A stretch of 64,000 bases of DNA from Streptomyces sp. WM6386 (GCF_000972385.1 NZ_JXTE01000003.1:1-64000); one strand, 5' to 3'. Numbered from the stretch's first letter, positions 1-9,822 are shown. Made by a program: numbers and translations. Notes: generated by a model from the sequence alone, not told the origin.

Positions 1-2444
1 AATCACGGGGTAGTCGGCCGCCAGGCCGCGCTGGTTGAGCTCCTCCAGGTTCTCCTTCATGATCACCGTGGACTTCACCAACAGCCCGGACATGCCGATG
101 ACGTCGGCGCGGTGCTCCGTGGCGGCTTCCAGGATGGCGGAGACCGGCTGCTTGATGCCCAGGTTGACCACGTTGTAGCCGTTGTTGGACAGAATGATGT
201 CGACGAGGTTCTTGCCGATGTCGTGCACGTCGCCGCGGACGGTGGCCAGCACGATCGTGCCCTTGCCGTCGTCGTCCGTCTTCTCCATGTGCGGTTCGAG
301 ATAGGCGACGGCGGTCTTCATGACCTCGGCGGACTGAAGGACGAACGGCAGCTGCATCTGGCCCGAGCCGAACAGCTCACCGACGACCTTCATGCCGTCC
401 AGGAGAATCTCGTTGACGATGTCCAGGGCCGGACGGGACTGGAGGGCCTCGTCGAGGTCGGCCTCCAGGCCGTTCTTCTCGCCGTCGATGATGCGGCGCT
501 TGAGGCGCTCCTCCAGCGGGAGGGCCGCCAGTTCCTCGGCCTTGCCCGCCTTCAACGACTTCGCGTCGGCCTTGCCCGCCTTCAACGACTTCGCGGTGGC
601 ACCCTCGAACAGGGCCATCAGCTTCTGCAGCGGGTCATAACCCTCGGCACGCCGGTCGTAGACGAGGTCGAGGGCGGTCTGCACCTCTTCCTCGCTGAAC
701 CGGGCGATCGGCAGAATCTTCGAGGCGTGCACGATCGCCGAGTCCAGGCCGGCCTTCGTGCACTCGTCCAGGAAGACCGAGTTGAGCAGGATCCGGGCGG
801 CGGGGTTGAGACCGAAGGAGATGTTCGACAGACCGAGAGTGGTCTGCACATCCGGATGGCGGCGCTTGAGCTCGCGGATCGCCTCGATGGTGGCGATGCC
901 GTCCTTACGGGACTCCTCCTGACCGGTGCAGATGGTGAAGGTCAGGGTGTCGATGAGGATGTCCGACTCGTGGATCCCCCAGTTCCCGGTCAGATCGTCG
1001 ATGAGCCGCTCGGCGATGGCGACCTTGTGCTCCGGGGTGCGGGCCTGCCCCTCCTCGTCGATGGTCAGCGCGATCAACGCGGCACCGTGCTCCTGCGCCA
1101 GCTTGGTGACCTTCGCGAACCGGGACTCGGGACCGTCACCGTCCTCGTAGTTGACCGAGTTGATGACCGCACGCCCGCCGATCTTCTCCAGGCCGGCCTT
1201 GATGACGGGGACTTCGGTGGAGTCCAGCACGATCGGCAGGGTGGACGCGGTCGCGAACCGGCCGGCCAGCTCCTCCATGTCGGCGACGCCGTCGCGGCCG
1301 ACATAGTCCACGCACAGGTCCAGCATGTGCGCGCCCTCGCGGATCTGGTCCCGGGCCATCTCCACACAGTCGTCCCAGCGGCCCTCCAGCATGGCCTCAC
1401 GGAACTTCTTCGACCCGTTCGCGTTCGTGCGCTCACCGATCGCCATGTACGACGTGTCCTGCCGGAACGGCACCGTCTGATACAGGGACGCGGCGCCCGG
1501 CTCGGGGCGCGGGTTGCGCTCGGTGGGCGCGAGGTCGCGCACCCGCTCGACGACCTGGCGCAGATGCTCGGGAGTGGTGCCGCAGCAGCCGCCGATGAGG
1601 GACAGGCCGTAGTCGCGGACGAAGTTCTCCTGCGCGTCGGCCAGTTCGGGCGCGGTGAGGGGGTAGTGGGCGCCGTCCTTCGTGAGGACCGGGAGGCCGG
1701 CGTTCGGCATACAGGACAGCTGGATGCGGGAGTGGCGGGCCAGATAGCGCAGGTGCTCGCTCATCTCGGCGGGCCCGGTCGCACAGTTCAGGCCGATCAT
1801 GTCGATGCCGAGCGGCTCCAGCGCGGTCAGCGCGGCACCGATCTCCGAACCGAGCAGCATCGTGCCGGTCGTCTCCACCGTCACCGACACGATCAGGGGG
1901 ACGTCGTATCCGGCCGTCTCCATGGCCCGGCGGGCGGCGATGACGGAGGCCTTGGTCTGGAGGAGGTCCTGGGTGGTCTCCACCAGGAGCGCGTCGGCGC
2001 CGCCGGCGAGCAGGCCCTCGGCGTTCTGCTGGTACGCGTCACGGATGGCGCCGAAGGTGGTGTGGCCGAGGGTGGGCAGCTTGGTGCCGGGGCCGACCGA
2101 GCCGAGGACCCAGCGCCGGCGGCCGTCGCGGGCGGCGTACTCGTCGGCCGTCTCGCGGGCGATCCGGGCGCCGGCCTCGGACAGTTCGTGGACGCGTTCG
2201 GGGATGTCGTACTCGCCGAGAGCGGTCAGGTTGGCGCCGAAGGTGTTGGTCTCGACGCAGTCGACGCCCGCGTCGAAGTACTCGGCGTGCACCGAGCGCA
2301 CGATGTCGGGGCGGGTGACGTTGAGGACTGGAGCATGGTGCCCATCGCCCCGTCGGCGACCACCACACGGGTGGCGAGCGCCTCGCGGAGCGCGGACGCA
2401 CGGGTCCGGCTGTCGGCGGAAGGGGTCGGTGGCAACGAGGCCAT
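1..2444 (-). CDS. metH: methionine synthase, cobalamin-dependent (partial; frameshift near the N terminus)
   Basis: Transfers a methyl group from methyl-tetrahydrofolate via methylcobalamin to homocysteine. On the minus strand the protein shows the N-terminal motif ADGAMGTMLQ, the zinc-cysteine motifs GLNCATG and GGCCGTTPEH of the homocysteine domain, the pterin-domain motif AIGERTNANGSKKF, and the B12 motif DVHDIGKN (about 210-235). The gene leaves the window inside the B12 domain, so the activation domain is not visible. Start ATG at 2442-2444. After codon 39 (Gln, 2328-2330) the reading frame changes: the next recognisable family residues, LNVTRPDIV, are in another frame, and about 17 residues normally found between TMLQ and ILNVTRPDIV are missing. 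That fits a deletion of about 52 bp. Everything downstream is intact. Either metH is disrupted, or it starts at an internal GTG, or this is a sequence error. A 10-residue tandem duplication lies at 541-600. Confidence 0.85.
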
Positions 2445-2651
2445 GAAGGGGCTCCCTGTGGGTGCGACGGCTGTCGGCTTTGCGTCCTGCCGCGGGGCTT
2501 CCCACAGCGGGCGCACGCCGTCAGGGTAGCCGGGACCCGACCCGAACGGTCAGAGCGTCCACGGGACGGACGAGGATGACGGGCTGGTCATTCCCGGGAT
2601 ACGAGTGACGCGAGCGTGCATCACGAGTGACCTAAAGGTGTCGTACGACCA

Positions 2652-2697
2652 TTGGCGGTTGGTCGGCATGGACTAGTAGTGTTCGACATTGCCGAAC
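2652..2697 (+). promoter_or_regulatory. gylR promoter with GylR-type operator
   Basis: A hyphenated palindrome at 2681-2697 (GTTCGACATTGCCGAAC) has perfect 5-bp outer arms and purine/pyrimidine-symmetric inner bases. A possible sigma-70 promoter, TTGGCG (2652-2657) and TAGTAG (2674-2679) with a 16-bp spacer, lies just upstream, so the palindrome would cover the transcription start. A 15/17 match in inverse orientation sits before glpF at 3708-3724. Autoregulation by GylR is known for the gyl system; the exact site is inferred. The rest of the 305-nt gap from 2445 holds no gene or recognised riboswitch. Confidence 0.55.
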
Positions 2698-2749
2698 AGC
2701 GGCAGCGACGTCGCGGGTCGACGGCGAAGGGGACGGAGGCAGAACGGCG

Positions 2750-3514
2750 ATGGCACGGAACATCCAGTCGCTCGAACGGGCGGCCGCGATGCTGCGCCTG
2801 CTCGCGGGCGGCGAGCGGCGGCTCGGCCTCTCGGACATCGCCTCGGCCCTGGGCCTCGCCAAGGGCACCGCGCACGGCATCCTGCGCACCCTCCAGCTGG
2901 AGGGGTTCGTCGAGCAGGACGAGGCGTCCGGGCGGTACCAGCTGGGCGCCGAGCTGCTGCGCCTGGGCACCACCTATCTCGACGTGCACGAGCTGCGGGC
3001 GCGCGCCCTGGTGTGGACCGACGATCTGGCCCGCTCCAGCGGCGAGAGCGTCTATCTGGGCGTCCTGCACCAGCAGGGCGTGCTGATCGTGCACCACGTC
3101 TTCCGGCCCGACGACAGCCGGCAGGTGCTGGAGATCGGGGCCATGCAGCCGCTGCACTCCACGGCGCTGGGCAAGGTGCTGTCGGCGTACGACCCGGTGG
3201 CGCACAGCGAGGCCATCGAGGCGGACCGCAAGGCGTTCACCGATCGCACGGTGTCCGAGCTGGACGCCTTCGAGAACATCCTCGACATCACACGCGCGCG
3301 TGGCTACTCCGCGGACGTGGAGGAGACCTGGGAGGGCGTGGCCGGTGTGGCCGCCCCCATCCACGACCGGCGGCGGATGCCGGTGGGTGCGGTCGGCATC
3401 ACGGGGGCCGTGGAGCGGCTGTGCCGGGACGGTGAGCTGCGTACCGAGCTGATCGCGGCGGTACGGGACTGCGCCCGCGCGGTGTCGCGGGACCTGGGCG
3501 CCGGGCGCTTCTAG
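2750..3514 (+). CDS. gylR: IclR-family glycerol operon regulator GylR
   Basis: A 254-residue IclR-family regulator. The N-terminal winged helix spans about residues 1-70, with LGLSDIASALGLAKGTAHGI as the helix-turn-helix. The C-terminal effector-binding domain follows, including the typical MQPLHSTALGKVLSA segment and a late RGYSADVEE motif. It sits directly upstream of glpF-glpK-glpD in the same orientation, the arrangement of the Streptomyces gyl locus, where GylR represses the operon until glycerol (or glycerol-3-phosphate) is present. Start ATG at 2750 follows GACGGAGGCAGAACGGCG, with GGAGG at a workable distance. A GylR-like palindrome lies just upstream, which suggests autoregulation. 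Confidence 0.9.
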   Translation: MARNIQSLERAAAMLRLLAGGERRLGLSDIASALGLAKGTAHGILRTLQLEGFVEQDEASGRYQLGAELLRLGTTYLDVHELRARALVWTDDLARSSGESVYLGVLHQQGVLIVHHVFRPDDSRQVLEIGAMQPLHSTALGKVLSAYDPVAHSEAIEADRKAFTDRTVSELDAFENILDITRARGYSADVEETWEGVAGVAAPIHDRRRMPVGAVGITGAVERLCRDGELRTELIAAVRDCARAVSRDLGAGRF

Positions 3515-3530
3515 AAGTCGGTAAGAGCAC

Positions 3531-3557
3531 ACCGGGACGCCCTGACGGCGTTCCGGT
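3531..3557 (+). terminator. stem-loop after gylR
   Basis: Inverted repeat ACCGGGACGCC / GGCGTTCCGGT with a 5-base loop and one G-T pair, 16 bp past the gylR stop. It probably ends or attenuates gylR transcription before the separate glpF promoter region. There is no T-run, which is usual in Streptomyces. Confidence 0.5.
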
Positions 3558-3707
3558 CTTCGCCGTACCCTGAAGCGGACATATCGGGCGAGGCCCTATA
3601 GCAGCCTCATATGAAGATCGATAGCTCACAGCAATCAATAACGATCGTGCTTTCGATAACAGAACCCTTGACGCACATGTAACGCCGGAGCGAGACTCCC
3701 GTCCATC

Positions 3708-3749
3708 GGTCGGCATTGTCGAACACCTACCGGCAATACGCGCTAGAGT
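3708..3749 (+). promoter_or_regulatory. glpF operon promoter region with GylR-type operator
   Basis: The 17-mer at 3708-3724 (GGTCGGCATTGTCGAAC) matches the inverse complement of the gylR-upstream palindrome at 15 of 17 positions. A good -10 hexamer TAGAGT is at 3744-3749, so the operator would cover the -35 region. The 337-nt gap between gylR and glpF (3515-3851) also contains an unusually AT-rich stretch (about 3600-3670) with TTGACG at 3668-3673, possibly a second promoter. No further ORF is seen there. Confidence 0.5.
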
Positions 3750-3851
3750 GTGACAACGCCAAGGGCCGGCACAGCTCTCACCCGAGAGCAGCTCGAACCT
3801 CCGGAGGGACCCGGGGTTCGGTCCCCTGGACGAAGGACAAAGGAGTCGCGG

Positions 3852-4652
3852 GTGTCCAGCTCCGACATCTTCATCGGCGAGACCATCGGTACCGCCATAC
3901 TCATCCTGCTCGGCGGCGGCGTCTGTGCGGCCGTCACGCTGAAGGCCTCCAAGGCCCGCAACGCCGGCTGGCTCGCCATCACCTTCGGGTGGGGTTTCGC
4001 CGTGCTGACAGCCGTCTACACCTCCGCACCGCTCTCCGGCGCGCACCTGAACCCGGCCGTGACCCTGGCGCTCGCGCTCAAGAAGAACGGCATCTCCTGG
4101 AGTGACGTCCCGATCTACTGGGGTGGACAGCTGCTCGGCGCCATGATCGGCGCGGCCCTGGTCTGGATCGCCTACTACGGCCAGTTCCTCGCGCACCTGA
4201 CCGACAAGGAGATCGTCGGCGGTCCGGGCGCGCAGGCCACCAAGACCAAGGCCGTCGAGGCCCAGGAGGCGGCCGCCGGCCCGGTTCTGGGCATCTTCTC
4301 CACCGGTCCGGAGATCCGGGTCGCCTGGCAGAACGTCGCCACGGAGGTCATCGGCACCATCGTGCTGGTGCTCGCCATCCTCACGCAGGGTCTCAACGAC
4401 GGTGGTAACGGCCTGGGCACCCTGGGCGCACTCATCACCGCACTGGTCGTCGTCTCCATCGGTCTGTCGCTCGGTGGCCCGACCGGTTACGCGGTCAACC
4501 CGTTCCGTGACCTCGGTCCGCGTATCGTGCACGCCCTCCTGCCCCTGCCCAACAAGGGTGGCTCCGACTGGGGCTACGCCTGGGTCCCGGTCGTCGGTCC
4601 CCTGATCGGCGCCGCGATCGCTGCGGGCATCTACAACGTCGCTTTCGCTTAG
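3852..4652 (+). CDS. glpF: glycerol uptake facilitator (MIP/aquaporin family)
   Basis: A membrane channel that lets glycerol enter by facilitated diffusion, here 266 residues. The GTG at 3852 is chosen because AAAGGAG ends 6 bases before it; an upstream in-frame start would add 34 residues with no membrane character. About six hydrophobic helices are visible. The first half-helix motif is intact ([10 protein letters not shown], about residues 63-72). The second reads [12 protein letters not shown], so the usual Asn-Pro-Ala is Asn-Pro-Phe. A charged loop (about residues 118-150) between helices is longer than in E. coli GlpF. It is the first gene of the glycerol operon, 60 bp ahead of glpK, and was called gylC in S. 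coelicolor. Confidence 0.9.
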   Translation: MSSSDIFIGETIGTAILILLGGGVCAAVTLKASKARNAGWLAITFGWGFAVLTAVYTSAPLSGAHLNPAVTLALALKKNGISWSDVPIYWGGQLLGAMIGAALVWIAYYGQFLAHLTDKEIVGGPGAQATKTKAVEAQEAAAGPVLGIFSTGPEIRVAWQNVATEVIGTIVLVLAILTQGLNDGGNGLGTLGALITALVVVSIGLSLGGPTGYAVNPFRDLGPRIVHALLPLPNKGGSDWGYAWVPVVGPLIGAAIAAGIYNVAFA

Positions 4653-4712
4653 AAGCAGCCGTAGCAAGCAGTCGTAGACAGTCCCCCTTACTTACGGAAC
4701 CAGGAGCACACC

Positions 4713-6254
4713 GTGACCGACGCGCACACCGCCGGCCCCTTCATCGCCGCCATCGACCAGGGCACCACCTCCAGCCGCTGCATCGTCTTCGACCGCGACG
4801 GACGTATCGTCTCCGTCGACCAGAAGGAGCACGAGCAGATCTTCCCGAAGCCGGGCTGGGTCGAGCACAACGCCAACGAGATCTGGACCAACGTCCAGGA
4901 GGTCGTCGCCGGGGCCATCCAGAAGGCCGGCATCACCCGCGACGACATCAAGGCCATCGGCATCACCAACCAGCGTGAGACCACGCTGCTCTGGGACAAG
5001 AACACCGGTGAGCCCGTCCACAACGCCATCGTCTGGCAGGACACCCGCACCGACGCGCTCTGCAAGGAGCTCGGCCGCAACGTCGGCCAGGACCGCTTCC
5101 GCCGCGAGACGGGCCTCCCCCTCGCCTCGTACTTCGCCGGCCCGAAGGCCCGCTGGCTCCTCGACAACGTCGAGGGTCTGCGCGAGCGCGCCGAAGCCGG
5201 AGACATCCTCTTCGGCACCATGGACAGCTGGGTCATCTGGAACCTGACCGGTGGTGTCAACGGCGGCAAGCACTACACCGACGTCACCAACGCCTCCCGC
5301 ACCATGCTGATGAACCTCCACACGCTGGAGTGGGACGAGAAGATCGCCGAGTCCATCGGCGTGCCGCTGTCGATCCTCCCGGAGATCCGCTCCTCCGCCG
5401 AGGTCTACGGCGAGGTCACCGGCGGCAAGCTGGGCGAGCTGCTCGGCGGCATCCCGGTCGCCTCGGCGCTCGGTGACCAGCAGGCGGCCCTGTTCGGCCA
5501 GACCTGTTTCGCCGAGGGCGAGGCCAAGTCGACGTACGGCACCGGCACCTTCCTGCTGATGAACACCGGCGACAAGCCGGTCAACTCGTACAACGGCCTG
5601 CTCACCACGGTCGGCTACCGGATCGGCGACCAGAAGGCGGTCTACGCCCTCGAGGGCTCGATCGCCGTCACCGGTTCGCTGGTGCAGTGGATGCGCGACC
5701 AGATGGGCCTGATCTCCACCGCCGCCGAGATCGAGACGCTCGCGCTCTCGGTCGAGGACAACGGCGGCGCCTACTTCGTGCCGGCCTTCTCCGGTCTGTT
5801 CGCCCCGTACTGGCGCTCCGACGCCCGCGGTGTGATCGCCGGCCTGACCCGGTACGTCACCAAGGCGCACCTCGCGCGCGCCGTCCTGGAGGCCACGGCC
5901 TGGCAGACCCGTGAGATCACCGACGCCATGACCAAGGACTCCGGTGTCGAGCTCGCGGCCGTCAAGGTCGACGGCGGTATGACCTCCAACAACCTGCTGA
6001 TGCAGACCCTCGCCGACTTCGTGGACGCCCCCGTGGTCCGCCCGATGGTCGCCGAGACCACCTGCCTCGGCGCCGCCTACGCCGCCGGTCTCGCCGTCGG
6101 CTTCTGGACCAGCACCGACGACCTGCGCGCCAACTGGCGCCGGGCCGCCGAGTGGACCCCCAACATGGCCGCAGAGAAGCGCGACCGTGAGTACAAGAGC
6201 TGGCTCAAGGCCGTCGAGCGGACGATGGGCTGGCTTGAGGACGAAGAGAGCTGA
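4713..6254 (+). CDS. glpK: glycerol kinase
   Basis: Phosphorylates glycerol to sn-glycerol-3-phosphate with ATP, trapping it in the cytosol. The 513 residues match the family's usual length of about 500. FGGY-kinase hallmarks are present: [17 protein letters not shown] at the N terminus (phosphate-binding loop), GITNQRETT, the substrate-site segment [17 protein letters not shown], and [11 protein letters not shown] in the C-terminal ATPase half. GTG start at 4713, preceded by AGGAG at 4701-4705. It lies between glpF and glpD in one operon; the gyl name is gylA. Confidence 0.95.
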   Translation: MTDAHTAGPFIAAIDQGTTSSRCIVFDRDGRIVSVDQKEHEQIFPKPGWVEHNANEIWTNVQEVVAGAIQKAGITRDDIKAIGITNQRETTLLWDKNTGEPVHNAIVWQDTRTDALCKELGRNVGQDRFRRETGLPLASYFAGPKARWLLDNVEGLRERAEAGDILFGTMDSWVIWNLTGGVNGGKHYTDVTNASRTMLMNLHTLEWDEKIAESIGVPLSILPEIRSSAEVYGEVTGGKLGELLGGIPVASALGDQQAALFGQTCFAEGEAKSTYGTGTFLLMNTGDKPVNSYNGLLTTVGYRIGDQKAVYALEGSIAVTGSLVQWMRDQMGLISTAAEIETLALSVEDNGGAYFVPAFSGLFAPYWRSDARGVIAGLTRYVTKAHLARAVLEATAWQTREITDAMTKDSGVELAAVKVDGGMTSNNLLMQTLADFVDAPVVRPMVAETTCLGAAYAAGLAVGFWTSTDDLRANWRRAAEWTPNMAAEKRDREYKSWLKAVERTMGWLEDEES

Positions 6255-6305
6255 CGAGAGCCACTCGTAGGCTCAGCACGCTCTGATGAGGAGTAAGAAC
6301 CCGAA

Positions 6306-7922
6306 ATGACCAGTCAGACCACCCTGCAGTCCGTGCCTGCCCTCGGTACGCGCCCGGCCTCCGGCTCCAACCCGAGCCGCGCCGAGACCCGGGAGCAGCT
6401 CTCCAAGGCGTCGTACGACCTTCTCGTGATCGGCGGCGGCATCCTGGGCATCTCCACTGCCTGGCACGCCGCGCAGTCCGGCCTGCGGGTGGCCCTGGTC
6501 GACGCCGGCGACTTCGCCGGTGCCACCTCTTCCGCCTCCTCCAAGCTTCTCCACGGCGGTCTGCGCTACCTGCAGACCGGCGCGGTGAAGCTGGTTGCGG
6601 AGAACCACTTCGAGCGCCGTGCGGTCTCCCGTCAGGTGGCTCCCCACCTGGCGAACCCGCTCACGTTCTACCTCCCGGTGTACAAGGGCGGGCCGCACGG
6701 CGCCGCGAAGCTCGGGGCGGGCGTCTTCGCCTACTCCGCGCTCTCCGCGTTCGGTGACGGCGTCGGCCACCTCCTCTCGCCGGCCAAGGCGGCGCAGGAC
6801 GTGCCCGAGCTGCGCACCGACAACCTCAAGGCCGTGGCCGTGTACGGCGACGACCAGATGAACGACGCGCGCATGGCGCTGATGACGGTCCGCGCGGCCG
6901 TCGAGGCGGGCGCGGTCGTGCTCAACCACGCCGAGGTGACCGGCCTGAGGTTCACCAAGGGCCGGGTCACGGGCGCCGAGCTGCGCGACCGCCAGTCCGG
7001 CGACGAGTTCGGCGTCAGCGCCCGGCTCGTCCTCAACGCGACCGGCCCGTGGGTCGACCACCTGCGCAAGCTGGAGGACCCGAACGCGGCCCCGTCGATC
7101 CGTCTGTCGAAGGGCGCGCACCTGGTCCTGAAGCGGACGGCGCCGTGGAAGGCCGCGCTGGCCACCCCGATCGACAAGTACCGCATCACCTTCGCCCTCC
7201 CCTGGGAGGACATGCTGCTGCTCGGCACCACGGACGAGGAGTTCGAGGGCGACCCGGCGGACGTCTCGGTCACCGAGAAGGACACGGCCCAGATACTCGA
7301 CGAGGCCGCGTTCTCCATCCGGGACCAGCAGCTCGACCGTGACCTGATCACGTACGCCTTCGCGGGTCTGCGGGTGCTGCCCGGTGGCCCCGGCAGCACG
7401 GCGAAGGCCAAGCGGGAGACCGTGGTGACCGAGGGCAAGGGCGGCATGCTGTCCGTCGCGGGCGGCAAGTGGACGACCTTCCGGCACATCGGCCGTACGG
7501 TCATGCAGAAGCTGGAGGCGCTGCCGGGTCACCCGCTGGGCGACGACTTCGAGCCGATCTCCTCGCTGCCGAAGAAGCTGCCGCTGCCGGGTGTCGCCAA
7601 CCCGCGGGCGGTCGCGCACCGGCTGCTGGTCGACAACCCGGCCCCGGGTCCGCGCATGGCGGCGGACACGGCGAAGCACCTGGCCACGCACTACGGTTCG
7701 CTGGCCTTCGACATCGCCCGGCTGGCGAACGACAACCCGGAGCTGGCGCAGCGTGTCCACCCGGACGCCCCGGAGATCTGGGCGCAGGTCGTCTACGCCC
7801 GGGACAACGAGTGGGCCGAGACGACGGACGACGTCCTGCGCCGCCGTACGACGCTGACGATCCGCGGCCTGGCCACGGACGACGTCCGCGCCAGGGTCCA
7901 GGACCTGCTCGACAAGAAGTAG
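6306..7922 (+). CDS. glpD: aerobic glycerol-3-phosphate dehydrogenase
   Basis: An FAD-dependent, membrane-associated enzyme oxidising glycerol-3-phosphate to dihydroxyacetone phosphate and passing electrons to the quinone pool. It has 538 residues, the normal length. The dinucleotide fold is at about residues 38-70 (LLVIGGGILGISTAWHAA), followed by the family motif SSKLLHGGLRYLQ; the C-terminal DAO_C domain includes VVYARDNEWAETTDDVLRRRT. An N-terminal extension of about 35 residues precedes the FAD fold. ATG at 6306 follows GATGAGGAGTAAG. It is the last gene of the glycerol operon (gylB equivalent), ended by a strong hairpin at 7998-8037. Confidence 0.95.
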   Translation: MTSQTTLQSVPALGTRPASGSNPSRAETREQLSKASYDLLVIGGGILGISTAWHAAQSGLRVALVDAGDFAGATSSASSKLLHGGLRYLQTGAVKLVAENHFERRAVSRQVAPHLANPLTFYLPVYKGGPHGAAKLGAGVFAYSALSAFGDGVGHLLSPAKAAQDVPELRTDNLKAVAVYGDDQMNDARMALMTVRAAVEAGAVVLNHAEVTGLRFTKGRVTGAELRDRQSGDEFGVSARLVLNATGPWVDHLRKLEDPNAAPSIRLSKGAHLVLKRTAPWKAALATPIDKYRITFALPWEDMLLLGTTDEEFEGDPADVSVTEKDTAQILDEAAFSIRDQQLDRDLITYAFAGLRVLPGGPGSTAKAKRETVVTEGKGGMLSVAGGKWTTFRHIGRTVMQKLEALPGHPLGDDFEPISSLPKKLPLPGVANPRAVAHRLLVDNPAPGPRMAADTAKHLATHYGSLAFDIARLANDNPELAQRVHPDAPEIWAQVVYARDNEWAETTDDVLRRRTTLTIRGLATDDVRARVQDLLDKK

Positions 7923-7997
7923 CCCTCGGGCCGGCCCCTCCCCGACCTGGCCGGCACCACCGAGAAACGGCCCCTCTCCCCTATGGGGGCCGGCACG

Positions 7998-8037
7998 CGA
8001 AAGGGGCGGCTCCGCGCCGACGGAGCCGCCCCTTTCG
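7998..8037. terminator. terminator after glpD
   Basis: A perfect 17-bp inverted repeat (CGAAAGGGGCGGCTCCG and its complement) around a 6-base loop, 75 bp past the glpD stop. The stem starts with A-rich and ends with T-rich pairs, so it can act on either strand. Confidence 0.85.
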
Positions 8038-8082
8038 TGTGCCCGCGTTGTCAGTGGCGGGTGTTCTCATGGAGGCATGAAC

Positions 8083-8646
8083 ATGGATCAGGCCGCACCT
8101 GAGGATCTCGACGCGCTCCGGAAGGCGTTCGGCGTGGACGACGAGGGTGCGTCGGCGCTCGGGTGGGAGGCGGTGTACGCCTTCGAGGCGGAGCACGGGA
8201 TCGTCCTGCCGGAGCCGTACCGGACGTTCGTGGCGGAAATATCGGACGGGTCGTTCCAGGGGCCGCCGGAGTACGGGCTGGTGGGGCTTGCCGAGCTGCC
8301 GTCCGACTGGGGCGGCGACGGGGCGGAGCGGAGCCTGGCCGAGCCGTTTCCGCTGACGGAGCCGTGGCTCTGGGAGGAGGACGAGGGGCCCTACGAGGAC
8401 CCGGAAGCCGTCACCGATCAGGTCTTCAACCACGGTTCTGTCGTGCTCGGGACGGACGGGTGCGCGATGAACTGGCACCTTGTCGTCACCGGCCCGCACC
8501 GAGGGCACATCTGGCACGTCACGGACGTCGGCGCCATGCCCTTCGGCGCGGAGTTCGGCTTCACGACCTCCGCGCCCGGCTTCGCGGGCTGGGTGGGGCA
8601 CTGGGCTGCCGGCAAGGAGTGGTTCGACGCCGAGTCAGCCGAGTGA
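8083..8646 (+). CDS. SMI1/KNR4 (SUKH) family protein
   Basis: A 187-residue cytosolic protein with the SUKH-fold core: an N-terminal helix then EHGIVLPEPYRTFVAEISDG, and the conserved W/G pattern of the family. SUKH proteins are often immunity proteins or partners in toxin systems, but many stand-alone Streptomyces copies have no known job, and no toxin gene is adjacent here. The ATG at 8083 is preferred over the one at 8077 because GGAGG (8071-8075) is then 7 bases away. Its 3' end overlaps mtnK (opposite strand) by 12 bp. It is transcribed alone after the glpD terminator. Confidence 0.7.
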   Translation: MDQAAPEDLDALRKAFGVDDEGASALGWEAVYAFEAEHGIVLPEPYRTFVAEISDGSFQGPPEYGLVGLAELPSDWGGDGAERSLAEPFPLTEPWLWEEDEGPYEDPEAVTDQVFNHGSVVLGTDGCAMNWHLVVTGPHRGHIWHVTDVGAMPFGAEFGFTTSAPGFAGWVGHWAAGKEWFDAESAE

Positions 8647-9807
8647 GGTCACGACGTCGCGCACGGCCTGCGGTGACGTCAGCTCCTCGCGCCGCACGAC
8701 GAGTTCGCGGCCAAGGAGCAGTGCCCGGCGGGACGCCGGTACCGGGTCCGCGAGAGTCGTCAGGTCGGTCAGGTGGGCGAAGCCGATGATGCGTCGGATG
8801 ATCTCCGTGCCGGCATAGCCCACGGAGTCGGTCCAGACCCGGCGCAGGAAGCGGTCCAGATAGGCGTCGTCGAAGAAGGTGTCGACGCGGGTCGGCCACA
8901 GCCGGCGGAACTCCGTCTCGAACGCCTGCCAGGACAGGCGGAGTTGGTCGGGGTGGTCCGACAGCGTGCCCAGCGCGCGGGCGCGTTCCTCCGACACCAG
9001 CGCGTTGGCCCAGTACAGGCCGAGGTCGTAGCCGATCGGGCCGACGAAGGAGAACTCGGGGTCGAAGACCCGCACGACGGGGCCGCCTTCGCGTTCTCCG
9101 ACCATGATGCTGCCGGTGTGCAGGTCGCCGTGGAGCAGGGCCTGGGCGCTGGTCATGAAGGTGTGGCGGAGGTCGGCGACCTCCGTGCGCAGCCCGGTGT
9201 CGGCGCGGAACTGCCTCGCCAGGTCGTCCAGGCCCTCGTGCCAGTGGTTGTGCTCGTGCTCGATGTACGGCTCCGACAGGACCACGTCTTCCGTGATCTT
9301 GCAGAGCTCGGGGCTGACCGAGGCCGCGATCAGCGCCTTGCGGTCGGCCGACGCCATGCCGAAGTCACTGGTCGCGAAGGAGAACTGGGCGACGAACTCG
9401 CCGGTCCTCGCCGAGGTGTGCGGACCGTAGGAGGCGCCCTCGTTCAGCAGGGTCCGCAGCACCTCCAGGTCCGACATGTCCTCCATGACGAGGGCGTAGT
9501 TCTCGGGGTCGTAGCCGTGGACCGCCGGGATCTTGTCCGGGGCGACGCGCGCGACCTGCTCGTAGGCCCGTGCCTCGGCGTCGGCGCGGTCCGGGTTCAT
9601 CGGCCAGGAGGGGCCGGCGACACGGACCCAGGGCAGGGCCTGCTTGAGGGCGAGGCTGCGGGTGCCGTCGGCGTTCGACGCCAGGAACACCCTGTTCATG
9701 TTGCCGTCCGAGACCTCGCGGACCTGCGGATCGGCCGCCTCGTCCCAGTGGCCCCGCTCGCGCAGGTACGCGGGGATGTCGTCGGTCTCCAGGATGCGGT
9801 AGCCCAT
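8635..9807 (-). CDS. mtnK: S-methyl-5-thioribose kinase
   Basis: Phosphorylates methylthioribose (MTR) to MTR-1-phosphate with ATP, an entry step of methionine salvage. It has 390 residues, the family's length. Kinase-like (APH/choline-kinase fold) motifs are visible: the glycine-poor N-lobe with VSDGNMNRVF, the catalytic loop LLHGDLHTGSIM, and the metal-binding segment VFDPEFSFVGPIGYD. It is the last gene of a minus-strand operon, 15 bp after an ABC permease gene, so substrate-binding protein, ATPase, permease and kinase form one unit. That pairing strongly suggests the transporter carries MTR. It converges on the SUKH gene with a 12-bp overlap. Confidence 0.92.
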   Translation of the reverse strand: MGYRILETDDIPAYLRERGHWDEAADPQVREVSDGNMNRVFLASNADGTRSLALKQALPWVRVAGPSWPMNPDRADAEARAYEQVARVAPDKIPAVHGYDPENYALVMEDMSDLEVLRTLLNEGASYGPHTSARTGEFVAQFSFATSDFGMASADRKALIAASVSPELCKITEDVVLSEPYIEHEHNHWHEGLDDLARQFRADTGLRTEVADLRHTFMTSAQALLHGDLHTGSIMVGEREGGPVVRVFDPEFSFVGPIGYDLGLYWANALVSEERARALGTLSDHPDQLRLSWQAFETEFRRLWPTRVDTFFDDAYLDRFLRRVWTDSVGYAGTEIIRRIIGFAHLTDLTTLADPVPASRRALLLGRELVVRREELTSPQAVRDVVTSLG

Positions 9808-9822
9808 GGTCGGTGAACTCCC

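Noticed and set aside
112..2529. An 805-codon open frame on the plus strand opposite metH
   Set aside because: Antisense shadow caused by high GC; the minus strand shows clear metH motifs throughout.
2445..2749. Cobalamin or SAM riboswitch before metH
   Set aside because: No B12 box or SAM-type core could be recognised in the minus-strand leader; the conserved elements found belong to gylR.
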